Assembly: GCA_036676175.1 (NCBI GenBank)
Contig: JAKFDL010000044.1
Span: 1 to 22,930, forward strand
Length of the DNA stretch: 22,930 bases
Source: Methylotenera_A sp036676175
GTDB taxonomy: Bacteria; Pseudomonadota; Gammaproteobacteria; Burkholderiales; Methylophilaceae
Reading direction: 5' to 3'
This document shows, one piece after another, positions 1 through 7,319 of the stretch; position 1 is the first letter of the stretch, and each line of letters opens with the position of its first letter. Under the pieces are notes generated by a model. The model did no database searches. It worked only from the letters and a program-made list of their open reading frames with translations, and was not told the DNA's origin. Position numbers and translations under genes: made by a program.

Positions 1-519
1 TTCCCCATGCGTGAACATACTAAATTTCCGGAGAGTATGATTCACGATTTGGTGTTGATGAAGCTGAATGCAGTTGGTTTGCGTGGCGCACATCAATTGA
101 AACCCACCGAGCTATCTGGGGGCATGGCGCGTCGTGTCGCGTTAGCACGTGCCATTGCGCTAGACCCGGATATCGTCATGTATGACGAGCCCTTTGCTGG
201 GCTAGACCCCATTTCGATGGGTGTGATTTGCGATTTAATCCGCACCTTAAACGATGCACTGGGCACGACGTCTATTATCGTATCGCACGATGTAAAAGAA
301 ACCTTCTCAATTGCCGATTATGTGTATTTTGTCGCTAATGGCACAGTAGCAGCCGAAGGCACGCCAGATGATTTAATAAAGTCTACACTGCCATTTGTAC
401 ACCAATTTGTGCATGGTGAGAAAGATGGTCCAGTGCCTTTCCATTATGCTGCAAATGACTATCAGCAAGAGTTGCTAAATTTTGGTAGCAAAGCCAAGCG
501 CGGAGGACGTAGCGTATGA
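1..519 (+). CDS. mlaF: MlaF, phospholipid ABC transporter ATPase (5' truncated)
   Basis: This is the C-terminal part of the cytoplasmic ATPase that powers the Mla system, which moves phospholipids between the inner and outer membranes. The reading frame is open from base 1, and the ATG at 7 lies inside the conserved segment FPMREHTKFPES, so the true start and the Walker A motif are upstream of the window. Visible are the ABC signature LSGGMARRVALARA, the Walker B region DIVMYDEP followed by AGLDP, and the switch histidine in IVSHD. The wording around the signature and the REHTK segment is typical of MlaF and not of a generic importer ATPase. The stop overlaps the mlaE start (ATGA), so the two are translationally coupled. 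The family assignment is firm. Confidence 0.96.
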   Translation, partial: FPMREHTKFPESMIHDLVLMKLNAVGLRGAHQLKPTELSGGMARRVALARAIALDPDIVMYDEPFAGLDPISMGVICDLIRTLNDALGTTSIIVSHDVKETFSIADYVYFVANGTVAAEGTPDDLIKSTLPFVHQFVHGEKDGPVPFHYAANDYQQELLNFGSKAKRGGRSV

Positions 520-1322
520 TGCACTCCGGTTTATTAGTGAGTTTAGTGCGCACCTTGCGCAATATCGGCAATCGTTTTACTGAACGCATTTGGCGTTTGG
601 GCGCTGGTGCTCGCTTGTTCGGGCTAACTTTAATTTCATCGGGCGAAAGTTTCCGTAGGCTGCATCTCACCATCCGTGAAGTATATTTTACCGGCGTAAT
701 GTCGCTCATCATTATTGTGGTTTCAGCTTTTTTTGTCGGTATGGTGCTGGCCTTGCAAGGCTACAATACGTTGCAGCGCTATGGTTCGTCAGAGGCAATT
801 GGCGTATTAGTTGCGTTAGCTTTGGTGCGCGAGCTTGGCCCTGTAGTCACTGCCTTATTGTTTGCTGGCCGAGCCGGTACTGCGATTACCGCTGAAATTG
901 GCTTAATGAAGGCCACCGAGCAATTATCCGCGATGGAAATGATGGCCGTGAGCCCTATATCGCGCGTGATAGCACCAAGATTTTGGGCGGGTGTGATTTC
1001 AATGCCAATTTTAAACGTACTGTTTTGCATGGTCGGTATCTTAGGCGGCTACTTAGTGGCGGTGCCACTGATAGGGGTGGATGCAGGTGCGTTCTGGTCA
1101 CAAATGCAGGCCAATGTGGATTGGCGGCTAGACATTCTTAATGGGGTAATCAAAAGCGTGGTATTTGGCGTTGCCTGTACCATGATTGCTTTATTTGAAG
1201 GTTACGACGCACCCCCCACAGCCGAAGGCGTCAGCCGCGCTACCACAAGAACCGTGGTCACATCCTCATTGGTGGTATTGGGCCTAGATTTTGTATTAAC
1301 CTCATTTATGATTAGCTTATAA
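516..1322 (+). CDS. mlaE: MlaE, phospholipid ABC transporter permease
   Basis: Inner-membrane permease of the Mla transporter, about the family's usual length at 268 residues. After a basic N-terminal interface region (roughly residues 1-50) it shows the MlaE/YrbE domain with several hydrophobic segments. Hallmarks include the conserved ELGPVVTALLFAGRAG stretch followed by TAEIGLM, and a late LFEGYDAPPTAEGV segment. Start: two tandem ATGs at 516 and 519 follow a GGAGGA Shine-Dalgarno at about 502-507; the first overlaps the mlaF stop. MlaE works as a dimer with two MlaF, flanked by MlaD and MlaB, all encoded here. The gene is followed by a 70-bp AT-rich gap containing repeats before mlaD. Confidence 0.96.
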   Translation: MMHSGLLVSLVRTLRNIGNRFTERIWRLGAGARLFGLTLISSGESFRRLHLTIREVYFTGVMSLIIIVVSAFFVGMVLALQGYNTLQRYGSSEAIGVLVALALVRELGPVVTALLFAGRAGTAITAEIGLMKATEQLSAMEMMAVSPISRVIAPRFWAGVISMPILNVLFCMVGILGGYLVAVPLIGVDAGAFWSQMQANVDWRLDILNGVIKSVVFGVACTMIALFEGYDAPPTAEGVSRATTRTVVTSSLVVLGLDFVLTSFMISL

Positions 1323-1337
1323 AGTCGACTTTATTTA

Positions 1338-1392
1338 AAATTAATCTTTAAAAATTAAACTTATTACTAAATTAATCCTAAAAGATTAATTT
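1338..1392. repeat. AAATTAATC repeat cluster between mlaE and mlaD
   Basis: The nonamer AAATTAATC occurs at 1338-1346 and again at 1369-1377, 31 bp apart (about three helical turns). Its exact reverse complement GATTAATTT lies at 1384-1392. The last two copies form a perfect 9-bp inverted repeat with a 6-nt loop (CTAAAA), ending five bases before the mlaD Shine-Dalgarno. It could be a protein-binding site, an mRNA stem-loop that sets MlaD translation, or chance in AT-rich DNA. There is no T-run, so it is not an intrinsic terminator. Confidence 0.6.
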
Positions 1393-1407
1393 GTGCGGGA
1401 GCAAGCA

Positions 1408-1968
1408 ATGGAAAGAACAACGATAGATTTATGGGTGGGCATTTTTGTGGCACTCGGCGTAGCAGCTTTGTTGGGCTTGGCGATGAAAGTGGGTAACCTG
1501 ACGACGAACACTATAGGCGAAACCTACAATGTGACTGCTAATTTTGAAAATATTGGTGGCTTAAAACCGCGCGCGCCGGTGAAGAGTGCGGGCGTAGTGG
1601 TTGGGCGTGTGGCTGATATCACACTTGATCCGGCAACTTTTGAGGCAGTGGTCAGTCTCACCATTGATAAGCGCTTTAGCTTTCCTAAAGATACCTTTGC
1701 AAACATCTATACTGCCGGCCTGCTTGGCGAGCAATATCTTGGTTTAGAAGCTGGTGGTGACGAGGTTAACTTGGCAAATGGTGATAAAATCACGCAAACG
1801 CAGGATGCGGTTGTGTTAGAAAAAATGATTAGCCAGTTTTTATATAACAAAGCATCAGAAACTAAAGAAGATGCTCCATCTTCCAAGCCGGCAGAATCAA
1901 CCAAAGCTGATGATGACGCGTTAGGTGCCAATCCATTAGATGACATAATTAAACCAGAAGCCAAATAA
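1408..1968 (+). CDS. mlaD: MlaD, MCE-domain substrate-binding subunit
   Basis: Membrane-anchored MCE protein that forms the hexameric periplasmic ring of the Mla transporter and binds phospholipid. Residues about 9-27 form the single N-terminal transmembrane helix, starting right after TIDLWVGIF. The MCE domain follows, with the diagnostic NIGGLKPRAPVKSAGVVVGR and GLLGEQYLGL segments. The C-terminal tail, from about residue 150, is charged and low in complexity. I chose the ATG at 1408 over the in-frame GTG at 1393, because GGGAG at 1397-1401 sits at good spacing from 1408 and family members begin just before this helix. This gives 186 residues, the usual size. Confidence 0.95.
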   Translation: MERTTIDLWVGIFVALGVAALLGLAMKVGNLTTNTIGETYNVTANFENIGGLKPRAPVKSAGVVVGRVADITLDPATFEAVVSLTIDKRFSFPKDTFANIYTAGLLGEQYLGLEAGGDEVNLANGDKITQTQDAVVLEKMISQFLYNKASETKEDAPSSKPAESTKADDDALGANPLDDIIKPEAK

Positions 1969-1998
1969 TAAAAATTAGTACCAAATTAAAAGGAATAA

Positions 1999-2646
1999 AT
2001 GATGAATAAACTATTACTTGCCCTAAGTATGTTGTGTTTTAGCTTAACCGCTTTTGCCATTGAGGCGCCTGATGCGCTGGTAAAAAGAACTGCTGAAGAT
2101 GTGTTGGCTACCGTGAAAAGCGATAGTGAGATTCAAGCTGGCAATCAAGAAAAAATATTTGCACTAACTGAAGAAAAAATTCTGCCAAACTTTAATTTTG
2201 ATAAAGTTTCTCGTTTGGTATTAGGTAAAAATTGGACTAAAGCGACGCCCGAGCAAAAAACAGGATTCCAGACAGAATTCCGTACATTGTTGATTCGCAC
2301 TTATGCCACCGCGCTATCAAAATATAAAAATCAAACCATTGAATACAAGCCTTTGCGTATGGCAGAAGGTGCAACTACGGTTTCAGTTAAAACTGCAATT
2401 GTGCAACCAGGCGGTCAGCCAATTGCAGTAGATTACTCGCTGGAAAAGCAGGCAGATGCTTGGAAGGTGTATGACATCGTAATTGAAGGTGTGAGCTTGG
2501 TGACCAATTACCGAGGCCAATTTGCTGAAGAGATTCGTCAAAATGGTCTAGATAGCCTCATTAAAAAGCTCGCCGATAAAAACAAAGCGGCCACGGCTAA
2601 AAGTGGCGCATCACAACAGACTGCCGAACAAAAATTAGCCAATTAA
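1999..2646 (+). CDS. mlaC: MlaC, periplasmic phospholipid shuttle
   Basis: Soluble periplasmic carrier (MlaC/Ttg2D family) that ferries phospholipids between the outer-membrane MlaA complex and inner-membrane MlaFEDB. A Sec signal peptide covers about residues 1-21 (MMNKLLLALSMLCFSLTAFA, with an AFA cleavage site), and the mature protein starts near IEAPDALVKR. Family features visible are the conserved FDKVSRLVLGKNW segment and the late YDIVIEGVSLVTNYRGQF stretch. The last 25 or so residues are a polar, Ala/Lys-rich tail. Two tandem ATGs (1999 and 2002) follow AAGGA at 1989-1993; either could be used. The partner mlaA (vacJ) is not in the window. Confidence 0.95.
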   Translation: MMNKLLLALSMLCFSLTAFAIEAPDALVKRTAEDVLATVKSDSEIQAGNQEKIFALTEEKILPNFNFDKVSRLVLGKNWTKATPEQKTGFQTEFRTLLIRTYATALSKYKNQTIEYKPLRMAEGATTVSVKTAIVQPGGQPIAVDYSLEKQADAWKVYDIVIEGVSLVTNYRGQFAEEIRQNGLDSLIKKLADKNKAATAKSGASQQTAEQKLAN

Positions 2647-2931
2647 ATGCTAAGCCAAGTCAGCCAAATTGATAACCACTGGATTGTGAGTGGTGATGTT
2701 GTGATTGCCACCGTTGGTTCATTGCTGTCAGCAAGCAAAACTTTGGCTTTTAAAACAGAAACTACGATTGATTTTGCGCAAGTGACTGACATCGACACCT
2801 CAACCATCAGCCTGATTTTAGAGTGGAAACGTCGCGCACAACGTGAGAATAAACATATTGTGCTGGCAAATTTACCCGATAACTTAAAAAGTTTGTCGCA
2901 GCTTTACGGGGTAGATGAGTTCATTAATTAG
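2647..2931 (+). CDS. mlaB: MlaB, STAS-domain subunit of the Mla transporter
   Basis: Small cytoplasmic STAS-domain protein (94 residues) that binds MlaF and is needed for assembly and activity of the MlaFEDB complex. The STAS core is visible as FAQVTDIDTSTISLILEW at about residues 43-60, followed by the LANLPDNLKSLSQLYGV helix region. The start ATG directly follows the mlaC stop with no gap and no visible Shine-Dalgarno, so translation is probably coupled to mlaC. It is the last Mla gene and is followed by an intrinsic terminator. The sequence alone gives only moderate evidence; position in the operon makes the call secure. Confidence 0.9.
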   Translation: MLSQVSQIDNHWIVSGDVVIATVGSLLSASKTLAFKTETTIDFAQVTDIDTSTISLILEWKRRAQRENKHIVLANLPDNLKSLSQLYGVDEFIN

Positions 2932-2983
2932 CTGGTTATTGGCAGTATTTGAAATTGAATCGTATTTAAATTTAACAATTAGG

Positions 2984-3015
2984 CCCCATCTATCAGGTGG
3001 GGTTTCGTTTTTATA
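2984..3015 (+). terminator. Intrinsic terminator ending the mla operon
   Basis: The stem CCCCATC (2984-2990) pairs with GGTGGGG (2996-3002) over a 5-nt loop (TATCA), seven pairs including one G-T wobble. It is followed by a T-rich tract, TTTCGTTTTTAT. It separates mla from the downstream ABC-2 transporter genes. Confidence 0.85.
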
Positions 3016-3037
3016 ATATTAACTAATCGAGCAAGCA

Positions 3038-3952
3038 GTGACCATTCCAGCCATTCATATCGAGCAAGTACACAAGCGCTTTGGCAGTTTAAATGCACTT
3101 AACGGAATTGATTTAACCATTCACCAGGGCGAGTTTTTTGGCCTGCTAGGGCCAAACGGCGCAGGTAAATCAACGTTGATCAATATCATGGCTGGTTTAC
3201 TCAAGCCCACGCAGGGCAAAATTTCAGTCATGGGTCACGACGTAGTGAATGATTATCAAGCGGCGCGCTTGAATTTAGGGGTGGTGCCGCAAGAGCTAGT
3301 GTTTGACCCATTCTTTAATGTACGTGAAATGTTGCGCTTTCAGGCTGGTTATTTTGGCCGTGGTAAAGAAAATGACGCTTGGGTAGATGAGGTGATTGAA
3401 AGTTTGGGTTTAAGCGATAAAGCCCATACCAATATGCGCAAGCTTTCAGGGGGTATGAAACGACGTGCTTTAATTGCACAGGCGCTAGCGCACAAGCCAC
3501 CTGTCATTGTGCTAGATGAACCGACTGCAGGTGTAGACGTTGAGCTGCGCCAGATTATGTGGGGCTTTATTAAAAAGCTCAATGCCGAGGGCCACACCAT
3601 TATTCTAACCACCCATTATTTAGAAGAGGCGGAAACGCTTTGTGAGCGTGTGGCGATGATGAAACAGGGCGAAATTGTAGCGTTAGATACTACCGCCAAT
3701 TTATTGAACAAACTCGCGGGTAAAAACTTACGCCTAAAATTAAACGCTGCGCTACCAACCAGTTTGTTACCATTACTCAAAAATGGCGAAAACGGTATTT
3801 ATACACTGGCACTTAGCGAATTGAATCAAGTGGAATTTGTGATGAGTGAGTTGCGTAAAGCCAAGCTGAATGTAGAAGATATGCAACTGTTTGAGGCTGA
3901 TTTAGAGGATGTATTTATGTCACTTGTCGGTGGGAATATGGATAGCAAATGA
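3038..3952 (+). CDS. yadG: ABC-2 type transporter ATP-binding protein (YadG-like)
   Basis: ATPase of an ABC-2 family exporter, 304 residues, similar in size to E. coli YadG. Walker A is GPNGAGKST (residues 38-46), the signature is LSGGMKRR (136-143), Walker B is VIVLDEP (ending about 162) and the switch histidine is in TTHYLEEAE (H193). The start is GTG at 3038, supported by the upstream GAGCAAGCA that also precedes mlaD and grxD. No earlier in-frame alternative lies after the terminator. The stop overlaps the permease start (ATGA), so the pair makes one transporter. The substrate is unknown. From memory, a YadGH-type pair between mla and ibaG/murA is common in betaproteobacteria. Confidence 0.9.
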   Translation: MTIPAIHIEQVHKRFGSLNALNGIDLTIHQGEFFGLLGPNGAGKSTLINIMAGLLKPTQGKISVMGHDVVNDYQAARLNLGVVPQELVFDPFFNVREMLRFQAGYFGRGKENDAWVDEVIESLGLSDKAHTNMRKLSGGMKRRALIAQALAHKPPVIVLDEPTAGVDVELRQIMWGFIKKLNAEGHTIILTTHYLEEAETLCERVAMMKQGEIVALDTTANLLNKLAGKNLRLKLNAALPTSLLPLLKNGENGIYTLALSELNQVEFVMSELRKAKLNVEDMQLFEADLEDVFMSLVGGNMDSK

Positions 3953-4761
3953 ATCTAAATAAGCAAATAGACGGGGCGTTTACAGGCCGCATGGATATTG
4001 GCTCCTGGCGCGGTTCTTATACACTGTTTAAAAAAGAAATATTGCGCTTCTGGCGTGTGGCATTTCAAACCATTGCTTCGCCAGTGCTCACTGCATTGTT
4101 ATATTTGCTGATATTTTCCCATGTGCTGGAATCGCACGTGCAAGTCTACAAAGGGGTGCCATACACGGCGTTTTTGATTCCTGGCCTCATTATGATGTCG
4201 TTGCTGCAAAATGCCTTTGCCAATAGCTCATCCAGCCTTGTGCAATCCAAAGTAATGGGCAGCATCATTTTTATTTTGCTGACCCCGCTCACATATTTAC
4301 AATTTTTTAGCGCGTTTTTGGCCGCTGCCATTGTGCGCGGGCTCATGGTGGGCTTGGCGATTTACTTGATGGCTATCTGGTTTGTCGATTTGCCGATTGT
4401 CTACCCACTTTGGATAGTCGTCTTTGCGCTGTTAGGTAGTGCCTTACTGGGTACATTTGGCATTATCGCGGGTATATGGGCCGATAAATTTGACCAAATG
4501 GCAGCATTCCAAAATTTTGTCATTATGCCGCTGACGTTTTTATCGGGTGTGTTCTATTCAATTCATTCATTACCGCCGGTGTGGCAAACCATCTCAAAAT
4601 TCAACCCGTTTTTTTACATGATAGATGGGTTTAGATACGGCTTTTTTGGCAAAGGCGACATTTCACCGTGGATTAGCCTAGCTGTAGTGGCTGCATTTTT
4701 ATACGGGTTAGCATGGCTAGCGCTAAAAATGTTAAAATCTGGCTATAAATTAAGAGGTTGA
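3949..4761 (+). CDS. yadH: ABC-2 type transporter permease (YadH-like)
   Basis: Integral membrane partner of the preceding ATPase, 270 residues. After a roughly 25-residue cytoplasmic N-terminus comes the coupling segment YTLFKKEILRFWR and about six hydrophobic helices, typical of the ABC-2 membrane domain. The conserved signature region of the family is visible in the QNFVIMPLTFLSGVFYS and PFFYMIDGFRYGFFG segments. The start ATG overlaps the ATPase stop by 4 nt. The substrate cannot be deduced; export of a lipid or a small hydrophobic compound is only a guess from the family. Confidence 0.9.
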   Translation: MNLNKQIDGAFTGRMDIGSWRGSYTLFKKEILRFWRVAFQTIASPVLTALLYLLIFSHVLESHVQVYKGVPYTAFLIPGLIMMSLLQNAFANSSSSLVQSKVMGSIIFILLTPLTYLQFFSAFLAAAIVRGLMVGLAIYLMAIWFVDLPIVYPLWIVVFALLGSALLGTFGIIAGIWADKFDQMAAFQNFVIMPLTFLSGVFYSIHSLPPVWQTISKFNPFFYMIDGFRYGFFGKGDISPWISLAVVAAFLYGLAWLALKMLKSGYKLRG

Positions 4762-4765
4762 TGAA

Positions 4766-5017
4766 TTGTTAAGTGCTCAGCAATTACAAAGTTACATTAC
4801 GCAGCACCTAAGTTGCGATTTTATTGAAGTGCGCGGCGATGACGGCACGCATTTTGAGGCAACGATTGTCAGCCCGGCATTTGAAGGCAAACGCATGGTG
4901 CAACAGCATCAATTGGTTTATGGCGCACTGGGTGACCGCATGCGCGCAGAGATTCACGCGCTGAGTATGCAAACCTATACGCCCAAGCAGTGGATTGAAT
5001 TAAAGGGCTTAAATTAA
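4766..5017 (+). CDS. ibaG: IbaG, BolA-family protein
   Basis: BolA/IbaG-type protein (83 residues), a small partner of CGFS glutaredoxins in iron-sulfur cluster handling. The fold shows the DDGTHFEATIVSPAFEGKRMVQQHQLVYGALGD core, including the conserved histidine in RMVQQHQ near residue 45. It then has the MRAEIHALSMQTYTP segment typical of the YrbA/IbaG subgroup. In E. coli ibaG also lies between mlaB and murA, which supports the symbol. The start is TTG at 4766, preceded by AAGAGG (4752-4757) at 8-nt spacing. The ATG at 4761 runs straight into a stop in its own frame. The gene begins 4 nt after the permease stop, and a CGFS glutaredoxin, its likely physical partner, follows. Confidence 0.9.
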   Translation: MLSAQQLQSYITQHLSCDFIEVRGDDGTHFEATIVSPAFEGKRMVQQHQLVYGALGDRMRAEIHALSMQTYTPKQWIELKGLN

Positions 5018-5052
5018 AAGCCTAAAAATAGAATACAGAATAGGAGCAAGCA

Positions 5053-5379
5053 ATGGACGCACAAGCAACAATTAAACAAACAGTCACCAGTAATAATGTG
5101 GTGCTATATATGAAAGGTAGCCCACAGTTTCCACAATGTGGCTTCTCAAGCCTGGCGACACAAATTTTAAATGCCTGCAACGCGCAATATGTAACGGTAG
5201 ACGTGCTGCAAGATCAAGCGGTTCGCGAAGGCATCAAGCAATATGCCAACTGGCCAACTATTCCACAATTGTATGTTAAAGGTGAATTTATCGGCGGCAG
5301 TGACATTATGCGCGCCATGTACGAAAGCGGCGAGCTACAAACTCTATTGGCTGAAGTTAAGTCCGCTGAGATTAAATAA
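5053..5379 (+). CDS. grxD: Monothiol CGFS glutaredoxin (Grx4/GrxD)
   Basis: Class II monothiol glutaredoxin of 108 residues that binds a glutathione-ligated [2Fe-2S] cluster, alone or with BolA proteins. The active site is PQCGFS (Cys29 in C-G-F-S). Glutathione-site residues include Lys21 in YMKGSP, the WPTIPQLYVKGEFIGGSD block with the cis-Pro TIP turn, and the GG-SD motif. The start ATG at 5053 has AGGAG at 5042-5046. It sits between ibaG and murA, and its stop codon directly abuts the murA TTG start. This adjacency to a bolA-family gene matches the known physical partnership. Confidence 0.96.
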   Translation: MDAQATIKQTVTSNNVVLYMKGSPQFPQCGFSSLATQILNACNAQYVTVDVLQDQAVREGIKQYANWPTIPQLYVKGEFIGGSDIMRAMYESGELQTLLAEVKSAEIK

Positions 5380-6651
5380 TTGGACAAGCTGATTATTGAA
5401 GGTGGCCGCCAGTTAAATGGTGAGGTTACGATTTCTGGCGCAAAAAATGCGGCATTGCCAATTTTATGTGCCGCTTTACTTGCTGAAACACCGCTGCATT
5501 TAAGCGCAGTTGCGGCCTTGAAAGATATTGATACGACCATCAAGCTGCTCGACACCATGGGTGTAAAAATCACCCGTGAGGCTGATAGAGTTTCGCTTGA
5601 CGCCAGCGATGTACAGTCATTTGAGGCAACGTATGAAATGGTGAAAACCATGCGTGCGTCTATTTTGGTGCTTGGCCCCTTACTAGCGCGTTTTGGTACA
5701 GCGCGTGTTTCGTTGCCGGGCGGCTGTGCCATTGGTTCACGACCTGTCGATTTGCACATTAAAGGCCTTCAAGCCATGGGCGCTGCCATACACATTACCC
5801 ACGGCTACATTCAAGCCAGTACGTTGCATTTGCCAAACCGGCGCTTGCAAGGCGCACGTTATTACATGGATATGGTGACAGTCACTGGCACCGAAAACCT
5901 GATGATGGCTGCTGCTTTGGCGGAGGGTAAAACGACTTTGGAAAATGCCGCAAAAGAACCGGAAGTGGTAGATTTAGCCGAATGTTTGAATAAAATGGGC
6001 GCCAATATTACTGGTGCTGGTACCGATGTCATTACCATTATAGGTGTTGAAAAGCTGCATGGTGCGAACCACAACATTGTTTGTGACCGGATCGAGGCAG
6101 GCACTTATATGGTGGCTGCCGCGATGGCTGGCGGCGAAGTGAAGCTGCATAATGCACGTGCCGATTTGCTGGATGCGGTGATTGAAAAGCTGCGTGAAGC
6201 GGGCGCTGAAGTGAAAGTAAGTAAACTGGAAAATACCATCACCGTAAAAAGTAATGGCAAATTAAAAGGCGTGAATATACGTACTGCGCCACATCCAGCG
6301 TTTCCTACTGATATGCAGGCACAATTTATGGCACTGAACACAGTGGCTGAGGGCGTGGCCAAAGTGACCGAAACCATTTTTGAAAACCGCTTTATGCACG
6401 TGCAAGAAATGCAGCGCCTTGGCGCAGATATCAGCATTGACGGCAATACTGCTTTAGTAAAAGGCGTAGCGTTCTTAGATGGCGCCACAGTCATGGCAAC
6501 AGATTTACGCGCTTCTGCCAGCCTAGTGTTAGCTGGGTTAGTGGCGCGTGGCGAAACAGTGATAGAGCGGATCTACCACTTAGACCGTGGCTACGAGTTA
6601 CTGGAAGAGAAGTTTACAAAATTAGGCGCCAGTGTGCGCAGAAGTCACTAA
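5380..6651 (+). CDS. murA: MurA, UDP-N-acetylglucosamine 1-carboxyvinyltransferase
   Basis: Catalyses the first committed step of peptidoglycan synthesis, transfer of enolpyruvate from PEP to UDP-GlcNAc in the cytoplasm. It is 423 residues, slightly over the usual 420. Visible are the N-terminal SGAKNAALP motif (Lys22-Asn23), the catalytic cysteine in LPGGCAIGSRPVDLH (Cys116, the fosfomycin target) and the late TDLRASASLVLAGLVA segment. The start is TTG at 5380, immediately after the grxD stop with zero gap and no clear Shine-Dalgarno. The protein sequence from MDKLIIEGG matches the family N-terminus, so no other start is plausible. TTG plus coupling suggests expression tied to grxD translation. 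Confidence 0.97.
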   Translation: MDKLIIEGGRQLNGEVTISGAKNAALPILCAALLAETPLHLSAVAALKDIDTTIKLLDTMGVKITREADRVSLDASDVQSFEATYEMVKTMRASILVLGPLLARFGTARVSLPGGCAIGSRPVDLHIKGLQAMGAAIHITHGYIQASTLHLPNRRLQGARYYMDMVTVTGTENLMMAAALAEGKTTLENAAKEPEVVDLAECLNKMGANITGAGTDVITIIGVEKLHGANHNIVCDRIEAGTYMVAAAMAGGEVKLHNARADLLDAVIEKLREAGAEVKVSKLENTITVKSNGKLKGVNIRTAPHPAFPTDMQAQFMALNTVAEGVAKVTETIFENRFMHVQEMQRLGADISIDGNTALVKGVAFLDGATVMATDLRASASLVLAGLVARGETVIERIYHLDRGYELLEEKFTKLGASVRRSH

Positions 6652-6664
6652 AAGTATTATTAAT

Positions 6665-7312
6665 ATGATAACCATAGCACTTTCAAAAGGCCGAATCTTT
6701 GAAGAAACCACGCCACTGTTAGCGGCGGCGGGTATTAGTGCGCTTGAAGACCCTGAATCTTCGCGCAAACTGATTATTGGCACGAATCGAGAAGATGTCA
6801 GGTTGATTATTGTGCGCGCGACGGACGTGCCTACGTATGTGCAGTATGGGGCGGCCGATTTAGGTATTGCAGGTAAAGACGTGCTGGATGAGCACGGCGG
6901 GGAAGGCTTGTATCAGCCGCTTGATTTGCAAATTGCCAAATGCAAAATGATGGTAGCGGTGCGCAGCGATTTTGATTATGAGGCTTCCATTCGCCAAGGA
7001 GCGCGGCTTAAAGTCGTTACCAAGTATGTTAAAGTGGCGCGTGAGCATTTTGCTGCCAAAGGCATGCATGTCGACCTGATTAAGCTTTATGGCAGTATGG
7101 AGCTAGGTCCTTTAGTTGGGCTGGCTGATGCGATTGTGGATTTAGTCAGCACTGGCGGTACTCTGCGCGCTAATAACTTAAAGGCAGTAGAAGAAATTGG
7201 CGATATCAGTTCGCGACTTGTGGTGAATCAAGCTTCATTTAAATTAAATCGTACGCATCTGAAGCCGATTATCGAAAGTTTTAGCGCTGCAATACAAAGT
7301 GCCGCTAAGTAA
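6665..7312 (+). CDS. hisG: HisG, ATP phosphoribosyltransferase (short form)
   Basis: First step of histidine biosynthesis, ATP plus PRPP to phosphoribosyl-ATP. At 215 residues this is the short HisG(S) form, which lacks the C-terminal regulatory domain and needs the HisRS-like HisZ subunit; no hisZ lies in the window. The family N-terminus ITIALSKGRIFEE and the PRPP-binding segment VDLVSTGGTLRANNL are visible. I chose the ATG at 6665 because it gives the standard N-terminus; the longer frame from 6632 overlaps murA and adds an unconserved 11-residue leader. There is no convincing Shine-Dalgarno. It opens the his cluster, 13 bp after murA. Confidence 0.95.
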   Translation: MITIALSKGRIFEETTPLLAAAGISALEDPESSRKLIIGTNREDVRLIIVRATDVPTYVQYGAADLGIAGKDVLDEHGGEGLYQPLDLQIAKCKMMVAVRSDFDYEASIRQGARLKVVTKYVKVAREHFAAKGMHVDLIKLYGSMELGPLVGLADAIVDLVSTGGTLRANNLKAVEEIGDISSRLVVNQASFKLNRTHLKPIIESFSAAIQSAAK

Positions 7313-7319
7313 TTTTAGT

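Noticed and set aside
1393..1407. GTG at 1393 as the mlaD start
   Set aside because: The Shine-Dalgarno GGGAG lies inside this extension and serves the ATG at 1408.
3949..4761. The YadGH-like pair as a foreign insertion splitting mla from ibaG-murA
   Set aside because: Base composition matches the neighbours and this arrangement is, from memory, usual in betaproteobacteria.
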